Assembly (NCBI RefSeq): GCF_041346945.1
Contig: NZ_CP166850.1
Location: 744,001 to 808,000, forward strand
Source of the DNA: Amycolatopsis sp. cg9
GTDB taxonomy: Bacteria; Actinomycetota; Actinomycetes; Mycobacteriales; Pseudonocardiaceae
Length of the DNA stretch: 64,000 nt
Reading direction: 5' to 3'
Position numbers and translations under genes: made by a program. Below are positions 8,485 through 16,017 of the stretch, piece by piece (position 1 is the first letter of the stretch; each line of letters begins with the position of its first letter). The notes beneath the pieces were generated by a model, which was given only the letters and a program-made list of their open reading frames with translations, searched no databases and was not told the DNA's origin.

Positions 8485-9408
8485 ATGGCCGACTTCCAGG
8501 CGAACACCCGGCCGTTCGCCGAGCTCGACCGCGCCGGCCGCACGCGCCGCCTGCGCCGGCTCGCCGAAGCGGCGTTGACCGCCTACGACGTGCCGGTGGC
8601 CCGGCTGAGCCCGCTGGCGCACGGGCTCAACACGACGTTCCGCGTCGACGGCGCGGACGGCCACCGGTACGTCCTGCGCGTGCAGCGCCCGGACGGTCCG
8701 GGGCCCGCGCGGGTGCGGTCCGAGATGGCGTGGCTCGCGGCACTGGGCCGGGAAACGGACCTCGTCGTCCCGCTGCCGGTGCCGACGCGCGAGCGGGACC
8801 TGATCGTCGTGGTCGCCGACCCGGCGGTGCCCGAACCCCGCACCTGCGTGCTCTGCCACTGGGTCGACGGCCGGTTCGTCGACGAGCGGCTCAGCGCGCC
8901 GCAGCTGTACGCGGTGGGCGAGTTCACCGCGCGGCTGCACCTGCACGGCGCCCGGATGAACGGCCTCGACCGCGGCCGCGTCGACGACCTCACCGAGTTC
9001 GGCCGCACGCAGGTGGACGGCTTCTCCGCGGCGGTCGTCGAGCGGGCGGTCGCCCAGACCGGCGACGAGCGGATCCGGGACGCGGTCGCGCGCGTTCGCG
9101 CGGTGCGGGCCGAGCTGGGCTTCGGTTCCGACGCCTTCGGCCTGGTGCACGGCGACCTGCGCCAGGTGAACTACCTGTTCCACCGCGGCCGGGTGCGGGC
9201 GATCGACTTCGACGACTGCGGGTTCGGGCACTACGCCTACGACCTCGCGGTGGCCCTCGCCGAGCTCCGGCACCTGCCGCAGCGGGACGAGCTGCGGGAG
9301 GCCCTGCTGGACGGCTACCGTTCGGTGCGCCCGGCCGCCGCCACAACCGACCCGCTGGTCCTGGCCGCCTTCGCCGCCCTCCGCCGCGTCCAGCTCCGCC
9401 TCCGCTGA
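8485..9408 (+). CDS. Phosphotransferase (APH/choline-homoserine kinase-like) family protein
   Basis: A 307-residue kinase-like protein. LSPLAHGLNTTFRVDG forms the N-lobe nucleotide loop and YVLRVQRP carries the ATP-anchoring residue. FGLVHGDLRQVNYLFHRGRVRAIDFDDCGFGHYAYDLA contains the catalytic HGD..N and the metal-binding DFDD. The DFDDCGFG variant is typical of homoserine kinase II / choline kinase-like members rather than drug-resistance APHs. The start is not certain: the ATG at 8485 gives a complete N lobe but has no clear SD, which may mean coupling to the aminotransferase gene 12 bp upstream. A palindromic repeat (9411-9432) follows the stop directly and probably ends the unit. Confidence 0.78.
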   Translation: MADFQANTRPFAELDRAGRTRRLRRLAEAALTAYDVPVARLSPLAHGLNTTFRVDGADGHRYVLRVQRPDGPGPARVRSEMAWLAALGRETDLVVPLPVPTRERDLIVVVADPAVPEPRTCVLCHWVDGRFVDERLSAPQLYAVGEFTARLHLHGARMNGLDRGRVDDLTEFGRTQVDGFSAAVVERAVAQTGDERIRDAVARVRAVRAELGFGSDAFGLVHGDLRQVNYLFHRGRVRAIDFDDCGFGHYAYDLAVALAELRHLPQRDELREALLDGYRSVRPAAATTDPLVLAAFAALRRVQLRLR

Positions 9409-9410
9409 CC

Positions 9411-9432
9411 CGCACTTTCACGTGAAAGTGCG
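9411..9432. repeat. Palindromic repeat, GCACTTTCACGTGAAAGTGC type (copy 1)
   Basis: A perfect 22-bp palindrome with core GCACTTTCACGTGAAAGTGC starts 2 bp after a stop codon. The same 20-bp core recurs at 56582 and 56615. Placement right after stop codons suggests a recurring terminator-like or protein-binding palindrome dispersed in this genome. Confidence 0.8.
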
Positions 9433-9461
9433 GCGTTACAGCTTGGCGTTACAATTGCTAT
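9432..9461 (+). promoter_or_regulatory. Leaderless promoter with GGCGTTACA direct repeats
   Basis: TACAAT (9450-9455) ends 6 nt before the ATG at 9462 and there is no Shine-Dalgarno, so transcription probably begins at the start codon. GGCGTTACA occurs twice (9432-9440 and 9445-9453), 13 nt apart, the second overlapping the -10. They are plausible half-sites for the TetR protein itself. Confidence 0.5.
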
Positions 9462-10151
9462 ATGGCTGGACGATCGAGCAACGCCACCAGTACCCGGGAC
9501 CGCCTGCTGCTGGCCGCGGGTCAGCTGCTGCACGAGGCCGGCGACGGGCCGGTGTCGACGCGGGCGATCTGCGAGCGCGCCGGCGTCCAGGCACCCACGC
9601 TGTACCACCACTTCGGCAGCAAGCAGGGCCTGCTCGACGCCGTCGTGAACTACGGCTTCACCCAGTACGTCCAGGCGCCGGACGCCGGCGGCGACCCGGT
9701 GGACCGGATCCGCGCGGGCTGGGACCGGCACGTCGAGTACGGCCTGGCGCACCCCGCGTTCTACGTGCTGCTCTACGGCCAGATCGAGCCGGGCGTGCCG
9801 TGCAACCTCACGTCGAGCGCGGAAGCGATGCTGCTGGAGCTGTTCACGCCGCTGGCGCGCGAAGGCCGGTTGCGCGTCGAGGCCGCGGAGGCCGCGCGGC
9901 AGTTCGCGGCGGCCAACAGCGGGGTCACCCTCAGCCTCATCGCCCAGCCGGAAGACGACCGCGACCTGGGGATGTCCGCGCAGGTCAGGGAGTCCGTGCT
10001 GGCCGGACTGCTCGCGGACGAACCGACCGGCGGCTCGTCCGTAGGAGCGCTCGCTGTCGCTTTGTCGACCGCGCTCGCGGACGACGTCGACGCGCTCACG
10101 ACCACCGAGCGCCAGATGCTGCGGGAGTGGCTGCACCGGATCGCGGGCTGA
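9462..10151 (+). CDS. TetR-family transcriptional regulator
   Basis: A 229-residue protein with an N-terminal TetR helix-turn-helix: TRDRLLLAAGQLLHEAG, then VSTRAICERAGVQAPTLYHHFGSKQGLLDAVV, with the diagnostic LYHHFGSK. The C-terminal 150 residues are an all-helical ligand-binding and dimerisation domain of unknown specificity. The start has no SD but a TACAAT -10 exactly 6 nt upstream, indicating a leaderless mRNA. The F420-type oxidoreductase gene 46 bp downstream has a related TACAT/TTG-containing promoter and is the most likely target besides its own gene. This is a standard self-regulated regulator-enzyme pair. Confidence 0.85.
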   Translation: MAGRSSNATSTRDRLLLAAGQLLHEAGDGPVSTRAICERAGVQAPTLYHHFGSKQGLLDAVVNYGFTQYVQAPDAGGDPVDRIRAGWDRHVEYGLAHPAFYVLLYGQIEPGVPCNLTSSAEAMLLELFTPLAREGRLRVEAAEAARQFAAANSGVTLSLIAQPEDDRDLGMSAQVRESVLAGLLADEPTGGSSVGALAVALSTALADDVDALTTTERQMLREWLHRIAG

Positions 10152-10174
10152 CGCCGAACTCTGGGCACCGATCG

Positions 10175-10210
10175 CTACATTTGATACATTGTCGTCTATG
10201 GCAAATGTAG
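10175..10210 (+). promoter_or_regulatory. Leaderless promoter within a 9-bp inverted repeat
   Basis: CTACATTTG (10175-10183) and its exact complement CAAATGTAG (10202-10210) flank a TACATT -10 (10185-10190) and the ATG at 10198. The centre-to-centre spacing is 27 bp. CTACATTTG matches TTACAATTG in the upstream TetR promoter at 7 of 9 positions, suggesting shared regulation by that TetR protein. Confidence 0.45.
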
Positions 10211-11046
10211 TGAACCAGTTCGGCCTGTTCCTCGCCCCGCACCGCGACGACGCGGCCCGGAAGGAGCAGGCGATCGCGGCGGACGAGCTCGGCTACGGCG
10301 CGGTCTGGCTCGGCACCGGCCGGAACTCGGTCGGCGACCTGGCCTTCGTCGAAGACCTGCTCGCCTCGACCGAGCGGATCACCGTGGCGACGGCGATCGT
10401 CAACATGTGGGTCGACGAGCCGGAAACCCTGGCGGAGTCCTACCACCGGCTGGCCGGCCGGTACGGAAAGCGCTTGCTGCTGGGCATCGGCGTCGGGCAC
10501 CCCGAGTCGGTCACCGAATACCGCAGCCCCTACGACAAGATCGTCGACTACCTCGACCGGCTCGACGCGGCCGGTGTCCCGGCGGACGCCCGGATCCTCG
10601 CCGCGCTCGGCGACCGCGTGCTGAAGCTGGCCGCCGAGCGCACCGCGGGCGCGCACCCGTACCTCGTGCCGGTCGAGCACACGCGGCACGCCCGGTCGAT
10701 CCTCGGCGCGGGCAAGCTGCTCGCCCCCGAGCAGAAGGTGGTCGTCGACGACGACCCGGTGGCCGCGCGCGCCATCGGCCGCCCCTACGTCCAGAACCCG
10801 TACCTCGGCTTGCGGAACTACGTGAAGAACCTGCTGCGGCACGGGTACACCGAAGCCGACGTCGCCGGCGGGGGCAGCGATCGCCTCATCGACGACCTGG
10901 TGCTGCACGGCTCGGCGGAGACGATCGCGAAGGGGCTGCGGTCCCATGTGGACGCCGGGGCGGACCACGTGGCGGTGCAGGTGCTCGGCCCGGCACCCGA
11001 CGTCGAACTGGTGCACCAGCGACGGCTCGCCGAGGTGCTGCTCTGA
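10198..11046 (+). CDS. LLM-class (F420-dependent type) oxidoreductase
   Basis: A 282-residue luciferase-like TIM-barrel protein. It opens with VNQFGLFLAPHRDD, and a characteristic ELGYGAVWLGTG segment follows. VATAIVNMWV, YGKRLLLGIGVGHPE and the C-terminal LHGSAETIAKGLRSHVDAGADHVAVQVLG are hallmarks of the actinobacterial TIGR03620-like group. Most such proteins use coenzyme F420H2, but the cofactor is inferred from family only. The ATG at 10198 is preferred over the TTG at 10189 because the -10 TACATT ends 7 nt before it. The gene is probably controlled by the adjacent TetR protein through the inverted repeat at 10175-10210. Confidence 0.82.
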   Translation: MANVVNQFGLFLAPHRDDAARKEQAIAADELGYGAVWLGTGRNSVGDLAFVEDLLASTERITVATAIVNMWVDEPETLAESYHRLAGRYGKRLLLGIGVGHPESVTEYRSPYDKIVDYLDRLDAAGVPADARILAALGDRVLKLAAERTAGAHPYLVPVEHTRHARSILGAGKLLAPEQKVVVDDDPVAARAIGRPYVQNPYLGLRNYVKNLLRHGYTEADVAGGGSDRLIDDLVLHGSAETIAKGLRSHVDAGADHVAVQVLGPAPDVELVHQRRLAEVLL

Positions 11047-11763
11047 TCAGTCCGGGGCCGGGGCCAGCGCGTTCAGGGCGTTGACGATCGTGCTTTCCTC
11101 ATAGGTGAAGTGAGCGTCCAATTCGGACGCCAGCCGGTCGAACTCCGCGCGCAGCCGGACGGGATCGGGCTCTTCGCCGACCAGCCGCTGGATCTCTTCC
11201 TGCAGCCGCGCGACGACACCGTGTTCTTCCTCGAGCTTCGCCAGCGCGGGCGCGAGCGCCGGGAACCGCGCGGCGAGCATGGGGAAGATCGCGCCGCCTT
11301 CCCCGGTGTGGTGGCGGGTGAGCGCGGTGCAGAACCCGGCGCACTTCGTGGTCAGGCACCGGGTTTCCCCGTCGCGCAGGCTCCGCAGTTCGGCGCGGAG
11401 CCAGTCGTGCACCTCGACGAGCCAGTCGCCCATGCGGCGCCCACGGTCGAGCCGGTGCAGCTCGACCACGGGCAGGATCCGGGTCGTTCGCGCCTGGTAC
11501 TGCGCGAACCCCGGTTCCCGCTCGGCGACCGCGGCGAACAGCGCGTCGCGGTCCGGCGGCAGCGCGGCCATCGCCTCGAAGGTCTCCGCGTCCGTTTCCA
11601 CGGTGACCAACGGGTTGTGGCGGATGTTGTGGTACCACGCGGGGTGCTCCGGCGAACCCATCGCCGAAGCGACGACGACCAGGCGGCCGTCGATCGTCAA
11701 GTCCCCCAGGGGAACCCGGTGCGGACGGCCGGTGCGGGCACCGGTGGTGGTGAGGTGGATCAA
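11047..11763 (-). CDS. Ddn-like deazaflavin nitroreductase/quinone reductase fused to a hemerythrin domain
   Basis: The protein has 238 residues in two parts. Residues 1 to about 115 match the F420-dependent nitroreductase/quinone reductase (Ddn/FDOR-A) family: IHLTTTGARTGRPHRVPLG, then HPAWYHNIRHNPLVTVE and FAQYQARTTRILPVVEL. The rest is a hemerythrin-type four-helix bundle with HHTGEGGAIFPML, LEEEHGVVARL and HFTYEESTIV, which supply His and Glu ligands for a di-iron site. The start is a TTG with AAGGAG 4 nt upstream. The stop lies next to the convergent LLM gene. The fusion suggests redox or nitrosative/oxygen sensing coupled to quinone reduction. The 174-bp upstream space holds short imperfect dyads around 11878-11912 of unknown meaning. 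Confidence 0.8.
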   Translation of the reverse strand: MIHLTTTGARTGRPHRVPLGDLTIDGRLVVVASAMGSPEHPAWYHNIRHNPLVTVETDAETFEAMAALPPDRDALFAAVAEREPGFAQYQARTTRILPVVELHRLDRGRRMGDWLVEVHDWLRAELRSLRDGETRCLTTKCAGFCTALTRHHTGEGGAIFPMLAARFPALAPALAKLEEEHGVVARLQEEIQRLVGEEPDPVRLRAEFDRLASELDAHFTYEESTIVNALNALAPAPD

Positions 11764-11937
11764 GCTGCTCCTTAGGCGATGAAGGTGATCGCCGGAGGCC
11801 GTCAGCCGACACGGAACGGGCGCGCGGAGGGCACACTCCTGCCGGGGAACGGCAGAACGTGTCGTCTCAAGGGGGCTGAGTAGCCACTACCTCCGTGCGT
11901 AGGCCCATCCGGGGCGCATCCGCACAGTAGCACGGGA

Positions 11938-12765
11938 TCAGCGCGCGGCGTCAGCGGCTTTCTGCGCCTCGTTGGCGGCTTCGTCGGCCCGCTCGTAGCT
12001 TTCCTTCGCCTGCTCGAACTCCGCCGTCGCGCGCTCGGCTCGTTCCTCGGCTTCGGCGAGCCGGGTGCGCAGGTCCTCGACGCGCGCGGTCGCCTGCTCG
12101 GCGGCCCGCTGCGTGCGGACGAGGTCGCGCTCGACGACCGCGCGCTCCTTGGCCAGTTCGGCGGCTTCCTTGCGCAGGCGGTCGCGTTCCGCGCGGGCCC
12201 GGGCGCGTTCCTCTTCCTCACGGCGGTGATCGCGCTTGGGCTTCGCCGGCTCGGCCTTGTCCACGAGCTTCTTCGCCCGCTTCCCGGTGGCGGGCGGCAC
12301 GGTGGCGGCGAGGGTGAACCACTGGTCGGTGTCCTGGTGCGCGACCGACGTCAAGCGCCCGGCGACCGCGAGCGCGGCGGTGTCCGGGTCGGCCGCGACG
12401 GCTTCGAGCGTCGCCTCGACCTCGCGGGAGACGGTGTCGCTCATCGACGCCAGCCCGTGCACGATCCGCCGGACGAGTTCGCCGCGGCGCCGGGTCAGCG
12501 CACGCAGTTCGTCCCCGGCGAGCCGGGTGTGGGCATCCCGAAGCTCCGCACCCAGCTCGGCGAGTTCCCGCAACTCGCTGTCGTCTTCCCGCGCCAGCCG
12601 GTTGACGATCGCCGCCGCCGTCGTCGGCTTCCGCAGCTCCTTGATCTGCTTCGCGAGCTCGGCGTCCCCTTCGGCCTTCGCCGCTTTCGCCGCCGCGTTG
12701 CGCGCGCTGACGAACTCCGCGAGGTCGCCCCCGTAGAGCTCGCCGGCCACCGTGTCCAAGTCCAT
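11938..12765 (-). CDS. Coiled-coil protein of unknown function
   Basis: The protein has 275 residues. The N-terminal 140 residues are helical, with a short conserved-looking start (MDLDTVAGELYGGDLAEFVSAR) and KPTTAAAIVNRLARED. From about residue 165 it is a long, highly charged coiled coil (repeated EERARARAERDRL-like heptads) ending AADAAR. There is no signal peptide or membrane segment. The ATG at 12765 was chosen because the frame upstream of it is out of character and overlaps the divergent gene. It is a divergent neighbour of the acyl-CoA synthetase gene, with 61 bp between starts. No functional inference is possible beyond scaffold-like architecture. Confidence 0.75.
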   Translation of the reverse strand: MDLDTVAGELYGGDLAEFVSARNAAAKAAKAEGDAELAKQIKELRKPTTAAAIVNRLAREDDSELRELAELGAELRDAHTRLAGDELRALTRRRGELVRRIVHGLASMSDTVSREVEATLEAVAADPDTAALAVAGRLTSVAHQDTDQWFTLAATVPPATGKRAKKLVDKAEPAKPKRDHRREEEERARARAERDRLRKEAAELAKERAVVERDLVRTQRAAEQATARVEDLRTRLAEAEERAERATAEFEQAKESYERADEAANEAQKAADAAR

Positions 12766-12826
12766 CGTGCTCCAGCGAACCACATCGGACTGGTGCGAGC
12801 ACCTGCGACGAGTCATCATCGGGGGC

Positions 12827-14350
12827 ATGTTCTTCGATCTGGGTGTCCGGGACTTCCTCGACCGCGCGGAAACGGTGTACCCGGACCGCGTCGCGGTGGT
12901 CGACGAGCCGGACCAGCCCGCGCCGAGCTGGGGTTCGCTCACCTACCGCGAAGTGGCGCGCCGGGCCCGCGCGCAGGCCGCCCACCTCGACGCGCTGGGC
13001 GTGCTGGCCGGCGGGCGCGTCGCGGTGGTGTCGCACAACGCCGCGCGGCTGCTCGTGTCGTTCTTCGGCGTGTCCGGCTGGGGCCGGATCCTGGTGCCGG
13101 TCAACTTCCGGCTGGCACCGGCCGAGGTCAAGTACATCGTGGAGCACTCCGGCGCGGAGGTGCTGATCGTCGACCCGGAGCTGGAACACCTGCTCGACAC
13201 GGTGACGGCGAAGCACGTGTTCGTCCTCGGCCGCGACGACGACGCCATCTGGGGCGGCGGGGGCACCCCGCGGCCCTGGGACGGCGACGAGTCGGCCACG
13301 GCGACGGTCAACTACACGTCCGGCACGACGGCGCGCCCCAAGGGCGTCCAGCTGACCCACCGCAACATCTGGCTGAACGCGGTGGTGTTCGGCCTGCACA
13401 CGACGTTGACCGACAACGACGTCCTGCTGCACACGCTGCCGATGTTCCACTGCAACGGCTGGGGCATGCCGTACGCGGTGACCGGCCTCGGCGGGCGGCA
13501 CATCGTGCTGCGCAAGGTCGACGGCACCGAGATCCTGCGGCGGATCGAAGAGCACGGCGTGACGATCCTGTGCGCCGCCCCCGCGGTGGTCACGGCGGCC
13601 CTGGACGGCGCCGCGACCTGGGACGGCGAGATCCCCGGCCGCGACCGCGTCCGGATCGTCGTGGCCGGCGCGCCCCCGCCGACGCGCACGATCGAGCGGG
13701 TCCGCGCCGAGCTGGGCTGGGAGTTCATCCAGATCTACGGCCTGACGGAGACGGCCCCGCTGCTGACGGTCAACCGGATGCGCGGCGAGTGGGCCGACCT
13801 GGACCCGCACGAGCAGGCCCGCCTCCTGGGACGCGCGGGCACGCCGGCCCTGGGCGTCCGGATCGACGTCGACACCGACGGCGAGGTGCTCGCGCGGTCC
13901 AACCACAACCTGGACGGCTACTGGGAGAACCCCGAGGAGACCGCCCGCGTGCAGGAGGGCGGCTGGTTCCACACCGGCGACGGCGGCATGTTCGAAGACG
14001 GCTACCTGACGATCGCGGACCGCAAGAAGGACGTGATCATCTCGGGCGGTGAGAACGTGTCGTCGATCGAGGTGGAGGACGCCCTGAACTCCCACCCGGC
14101 GGTCCGCGAGGCCGCGGTGATCGGCATCCCGGACGAGAAGTGGGGCGAGCTGGTGACGGCGCTGGTCGTCACCTCGTCGGAGGTGACCGCGGAGGAGCTG
14201 ATCGGGCACTGCCGCTCGTACCTGGCCGGGTACAAGTGCCCGAAACGCGTGGAGTTCCTGGCCGAGCTCCCCCGGACGGCGACCGGGAAGATCCAGAAGT
14301 TCAAGCTGCGCGAGCCGTTCTGGCAGGGGCAGTCCCGGCAGGTGAACTAG
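12827..14350 (+). CDS. Acyl-CoA synthetase (AMP-forming, ANL superfamily)
   Basis: A 507-residue adenylate-forming enzyme. The P-loop is VNYTSGTTARPKGVQLTHRN. The A5 segment is IYGLTETAPL. A7 is WFHTGDGGMFEDGYLTIADRKKDVI, and the A8 hinge ISGGENVSSIEVED follows directly. A10 is PRTATGKIQKFKLRE with the catalytic lysine. Length and motifs fit medium or aryl/short-chain acyl-CoA ligases of the FadD family rather than NRPS domains. The ATG at 12827 has a GGGGG-rich but weak SD. It ends 4 bases into the convergent epoxide hydrolase gene. It likely activates a carboxylic acid for beta-oxidation-like degradation; the substrate is unknown. Confidence 0.88.
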   Translation: MFFDLGVRDFLDRAETVYPDRVAVVDEPDQPAPSWGSLTYREVARRARAQAAHLDALGVLAGGRVAVVSHNAARLLVSFFGVSGWGRILVPVNFRLAPAEVKYIVEHSGAEVLIVDPELEHLLDTVTAKHVFVLGRDDDAIWGGGGTPRPWDGDESATATVNYTSGTTARPKGVQLTHRNIWLNAVVFGLHTTLTDNDVLLHTLPMFHCNGWGMPYAVTGLGGRHIVLRKVDGTEILRRIEEHGVTILCAAPAVVTAALDGAATWDGEIPGRDRVRIVVAGAPPPTRTIERVRAELGWEFIQIYGLTETAPLLTVNRMRGEWADLDPHEQARLLGRAGTPALGVRIDVDTDGEVLARSNHNLDGYWENPEETARVQEGGWFHTGDGGMFEDGYLTIADRKKDVIISGGENVSSIEVEDALNSHPAVREAAVIGIPDEKWGELVTALVVTSSEVTAEELIGHCRSYLAGYKCPKRVEFLAELPRTATGKIQKFKLREPFWQGQSRQVN

Positions 14351-15450
14351 CGGACCAGCCGGAAGAACGTCCGCACCTCGTCGGCGAACAGCTCCGGCTG
14401 CTCGTAAGCCGCGAAGTGCCCGCCGCGCTCCAGTTCGTGCCAGTGCCGGATGTCCGTGTACCGCTTCGCCGCCCACCTCCGGGACGGCCGGGGCATCTCC
14501 GCGGGGAAGATCGAACACCCCGTCGGCACGTCGACCGTGTCGTCGGTGGCCTCGGCGAACCACTTCTGCACCTTCCGGATGCTCTCCCAGTACAGCCGCA
14601 CCGAGGACGCCGCCGTGCCGGTGAGCCAGTACAGCGTCACGTCGTCGAGCAGCTCGTCCCGCGTGAACGGGAAGCCGTCGGACCAGGCGTGGAACTTCTC
14701 GACCAGCCAGCCGCACAGCCCGGCCGGCGAGTCGAGCAGGCCGTAGCCGATCGTCTGCGGCCGGGTCGACTGCAGCACCGAGTACCCGTCCTCCCAGCGT
14801 TGCGCGTGCGCCAGCGCGTCGAGCGCGGCCCGCTCGGCGGCGGTCAGGTCGTCGAACGTGGCCGGGTCCGGCGCGGCGATCGGCGGGTTCAGGTGGATGC
14901 CCGCGAGGTGGGCGGCGTCCTGCTGGGCCAGCGACGTCGTGATCGACGTCCCCCAGTCGCCGCCCTGGGCGCCGTACCGCGCGTAGCCGAGCCGCGCCAT
15001 CAGCTCGGCCCAGGCCGAAGCGATCCGCTCGATGCCCCACCCCGGCGACGCGGGCTTGTCGCTGAAGCCGTAGCCCGGCAGCGACGGGATCACCAGGTGG
15101 AACTCCTCCGCGAGCGGTTCGATCACCTTCCCGAACTCGAGGAACGACCCCGGCCAGCCGTGCGTCAGGAGCAGCGGCAGCGCGTCCGCGCGCGGCGAAC
15201 GCACGTGCAGGAAGTGGATGCCGAGGCCGTCGATTTCCGTGCGGTACTGGGGAAACCGGTTGAACCGGGCCTCGACGCGCCGCCAGTCGTACCCCTCCGC
15301 CCAGTAGTCGCACAACGGGCGCAGGTACGCCAGCGGCGTGCCCTGGCTCCAGTCGCCGGGCCCCGCCTCGGGCCAGCGAGTCCGCCGCAGCCGCGAGCGC
15401 AGGTCCTCGAGGTCGGCCTCGGGCACCTCGATCCGGAACGGCGAGATCAC
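14347..15450 (-). CDS. Epoxide hydrolase-type alpha/beta hydrolase (EHN domain)
   Basis: A 367-residue microsomal-type epoxide hydrolase homolog. The N-terminal EHN cap domain begins ISPFRIEVPEADLEDL and is followed by RRTRWPEAGPGDWSQG. The alpha/beta core follows: LLTHGWPGSFLEF is the oxyanion HGWP motif, YGAQGGDWG carries the nucleophile Asp, and GGHFAAYEQPELFADEV the catalytic His. Tyr residues in VRLYWESI fit the lid. The GTG at 15450 overlaps the stop of the DHFR-like gene by 4 bases, so the two are coupled. It probably hydrolyses epoxides of xenobiotics or secondary metabolites; the substrate is unknown. Confidence 0.88.
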   Translation of the reverse strand: MISPFRIEVPEADLEDLRSRLRRTRWPEAGPGDWSQGTPLAYLRPLCDYWAEGYDWRRVEARFNRFPQYRTEIDGLGIHFLHVRSPRADALPLLLTHGWPGSFLEFGKVIEPLAEEFHLVIPSLPGYGFSDKPASPGWGIERIASAWAELMARLGYARYGAQGGDWGTSITTSLAQQDAAHLAGIHLNPPIAAPDPATFDDLTAAERAALDALAHAQRWEDGYSVLQSTRPQTIGYGLLDSPAGLCGWLVEKFHAWSDGFPFTRDELLDDVTLYWLTGTAASSVRLYWESIRKVQKWFAEATDDTVDVPTGCSIFPAEMPRPSRRWAAKRYTDIRHWHELERGGHFAAYEQPELFADEVRTFFRLVR

Positions 15451-15992
15451 GCCGGCAGGTAGGTCAGCTGGACGACGCCGTTGGAGAACGTGGCCGATTT
15501 CGCCAGCACCAGCGGGAACGACGGGCCGTCCGCCGGGAACAGCCGCCTGCCCCGCCCGACGACGATCGGGTACAGCAGCAGGTTCAGCTCGTCGACCAGG
15601 CCTTCGGCCAGCAGCCACCGCACCGCCGTGGTGCTGCCGCTGGTCATGATGTCCCCACCCGGTCCGGCCTTCAGCGCCCGGACCGCCTCGCCGGGGTCAC
15701 CGGTCAGCAGCGTCGAGTTGTTCCAGGTGACCTCGGTCAGCGTCGAGGACAGCACGTACTTGCGCACGCTGTTCATGAACTCGGCACCTTCGTCGTCCTC
15801 GACCGTCCGGCCGGGCCACGCCTCGGCGAACCCTTCGTAGGTGACGCGCCCGAGCAGCATCGCGTCGGCCGCGGCCATCCCGGCACCGACCGCTTGCCCG
15901 ATTTCGTCGCTCCAGTACCGGAGAGACCACTTGTCGGGCGCCTCGACCACGCCGTCGAGCGAGGTGAACAGGTTCGCGACGATCTTGCGCAT
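15447..15992 (-). CDS. Dihydrofolate reductase-family (RibD_C) protein
   Basis: A 181-residue single-domain protein of the DHFR-like/RibD C-terminal superfamily common in actinomycetes. It opens MRKIVANLFTSLDGVVEAPD, has ADAMLLGRVTYEGFAEAWPG, and ends with IMTSGSTTAVRWLLAEGLVDELNLLLYPIVVGRGRRLF. It is not FolA: the sequence pattern is that of the YyaP/YwjB-like group of unknown substrate. A TATAGT hexamer (15999-16004, reverse) stops 6 nt before the ATG with no SD, so it is probably leaderless. The promoter lies in the 25-bp gap after the molybdopterin enzyme gene. It is coupled to the epoxide hydrolase gene. Confidence 0.85.
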   Translation of the reverse strand: MRKIVANLFTSLDGVVEAPDKWSLRYWSDEIGQAVGAGMAAADAMLLGRVTYEGFAEAWPGRTVEDDEGAEFMNSVRKYVLSSTLTEVTWNNSTLLTGDPGEAVRALKAGPGGDIMTSGSTTAVRWLLAEGLVDELNLLLYPIVVGRGRRLFPADGPSFPLVLAKSATFSNGVVQLTYLPA

Positions 15993-15998
15993 GGCCAC

Positions 15999-16004
15999 AC
16001 TATA
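15999..16004 (-). promoter_or_regulatory. -10 element of a leaderless promoter
   Basis: TATAGT on the minus strand ends 6 nt before the ATG at 15992 and is unusually AT-rich for this genome. It gives the DHFR-like/epoxide hydrolase pair its own promoter independent of the upstream three-gene operon. Confidence 0.45.
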
Positions 16005-16017
16005 AACCGGCGAAAGG

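Noticed and set aside
11878..11912. DosR-like box upstream of the Ddn-hemerythrin gene
   Set aside because: Only 4-bp dyad arms are present and the sequence does not match the known consensus well.
12218..15313. A very long open frame antisense to the acyl-CoA synthetase and epoxide hydrolase genes
   Set aside because: High GC lowers the frequency of stop codons. Its translation is Arg/Gly/Ala/Pro-rich without motifs and the opposite strand holds genes with full catalytic signatures.
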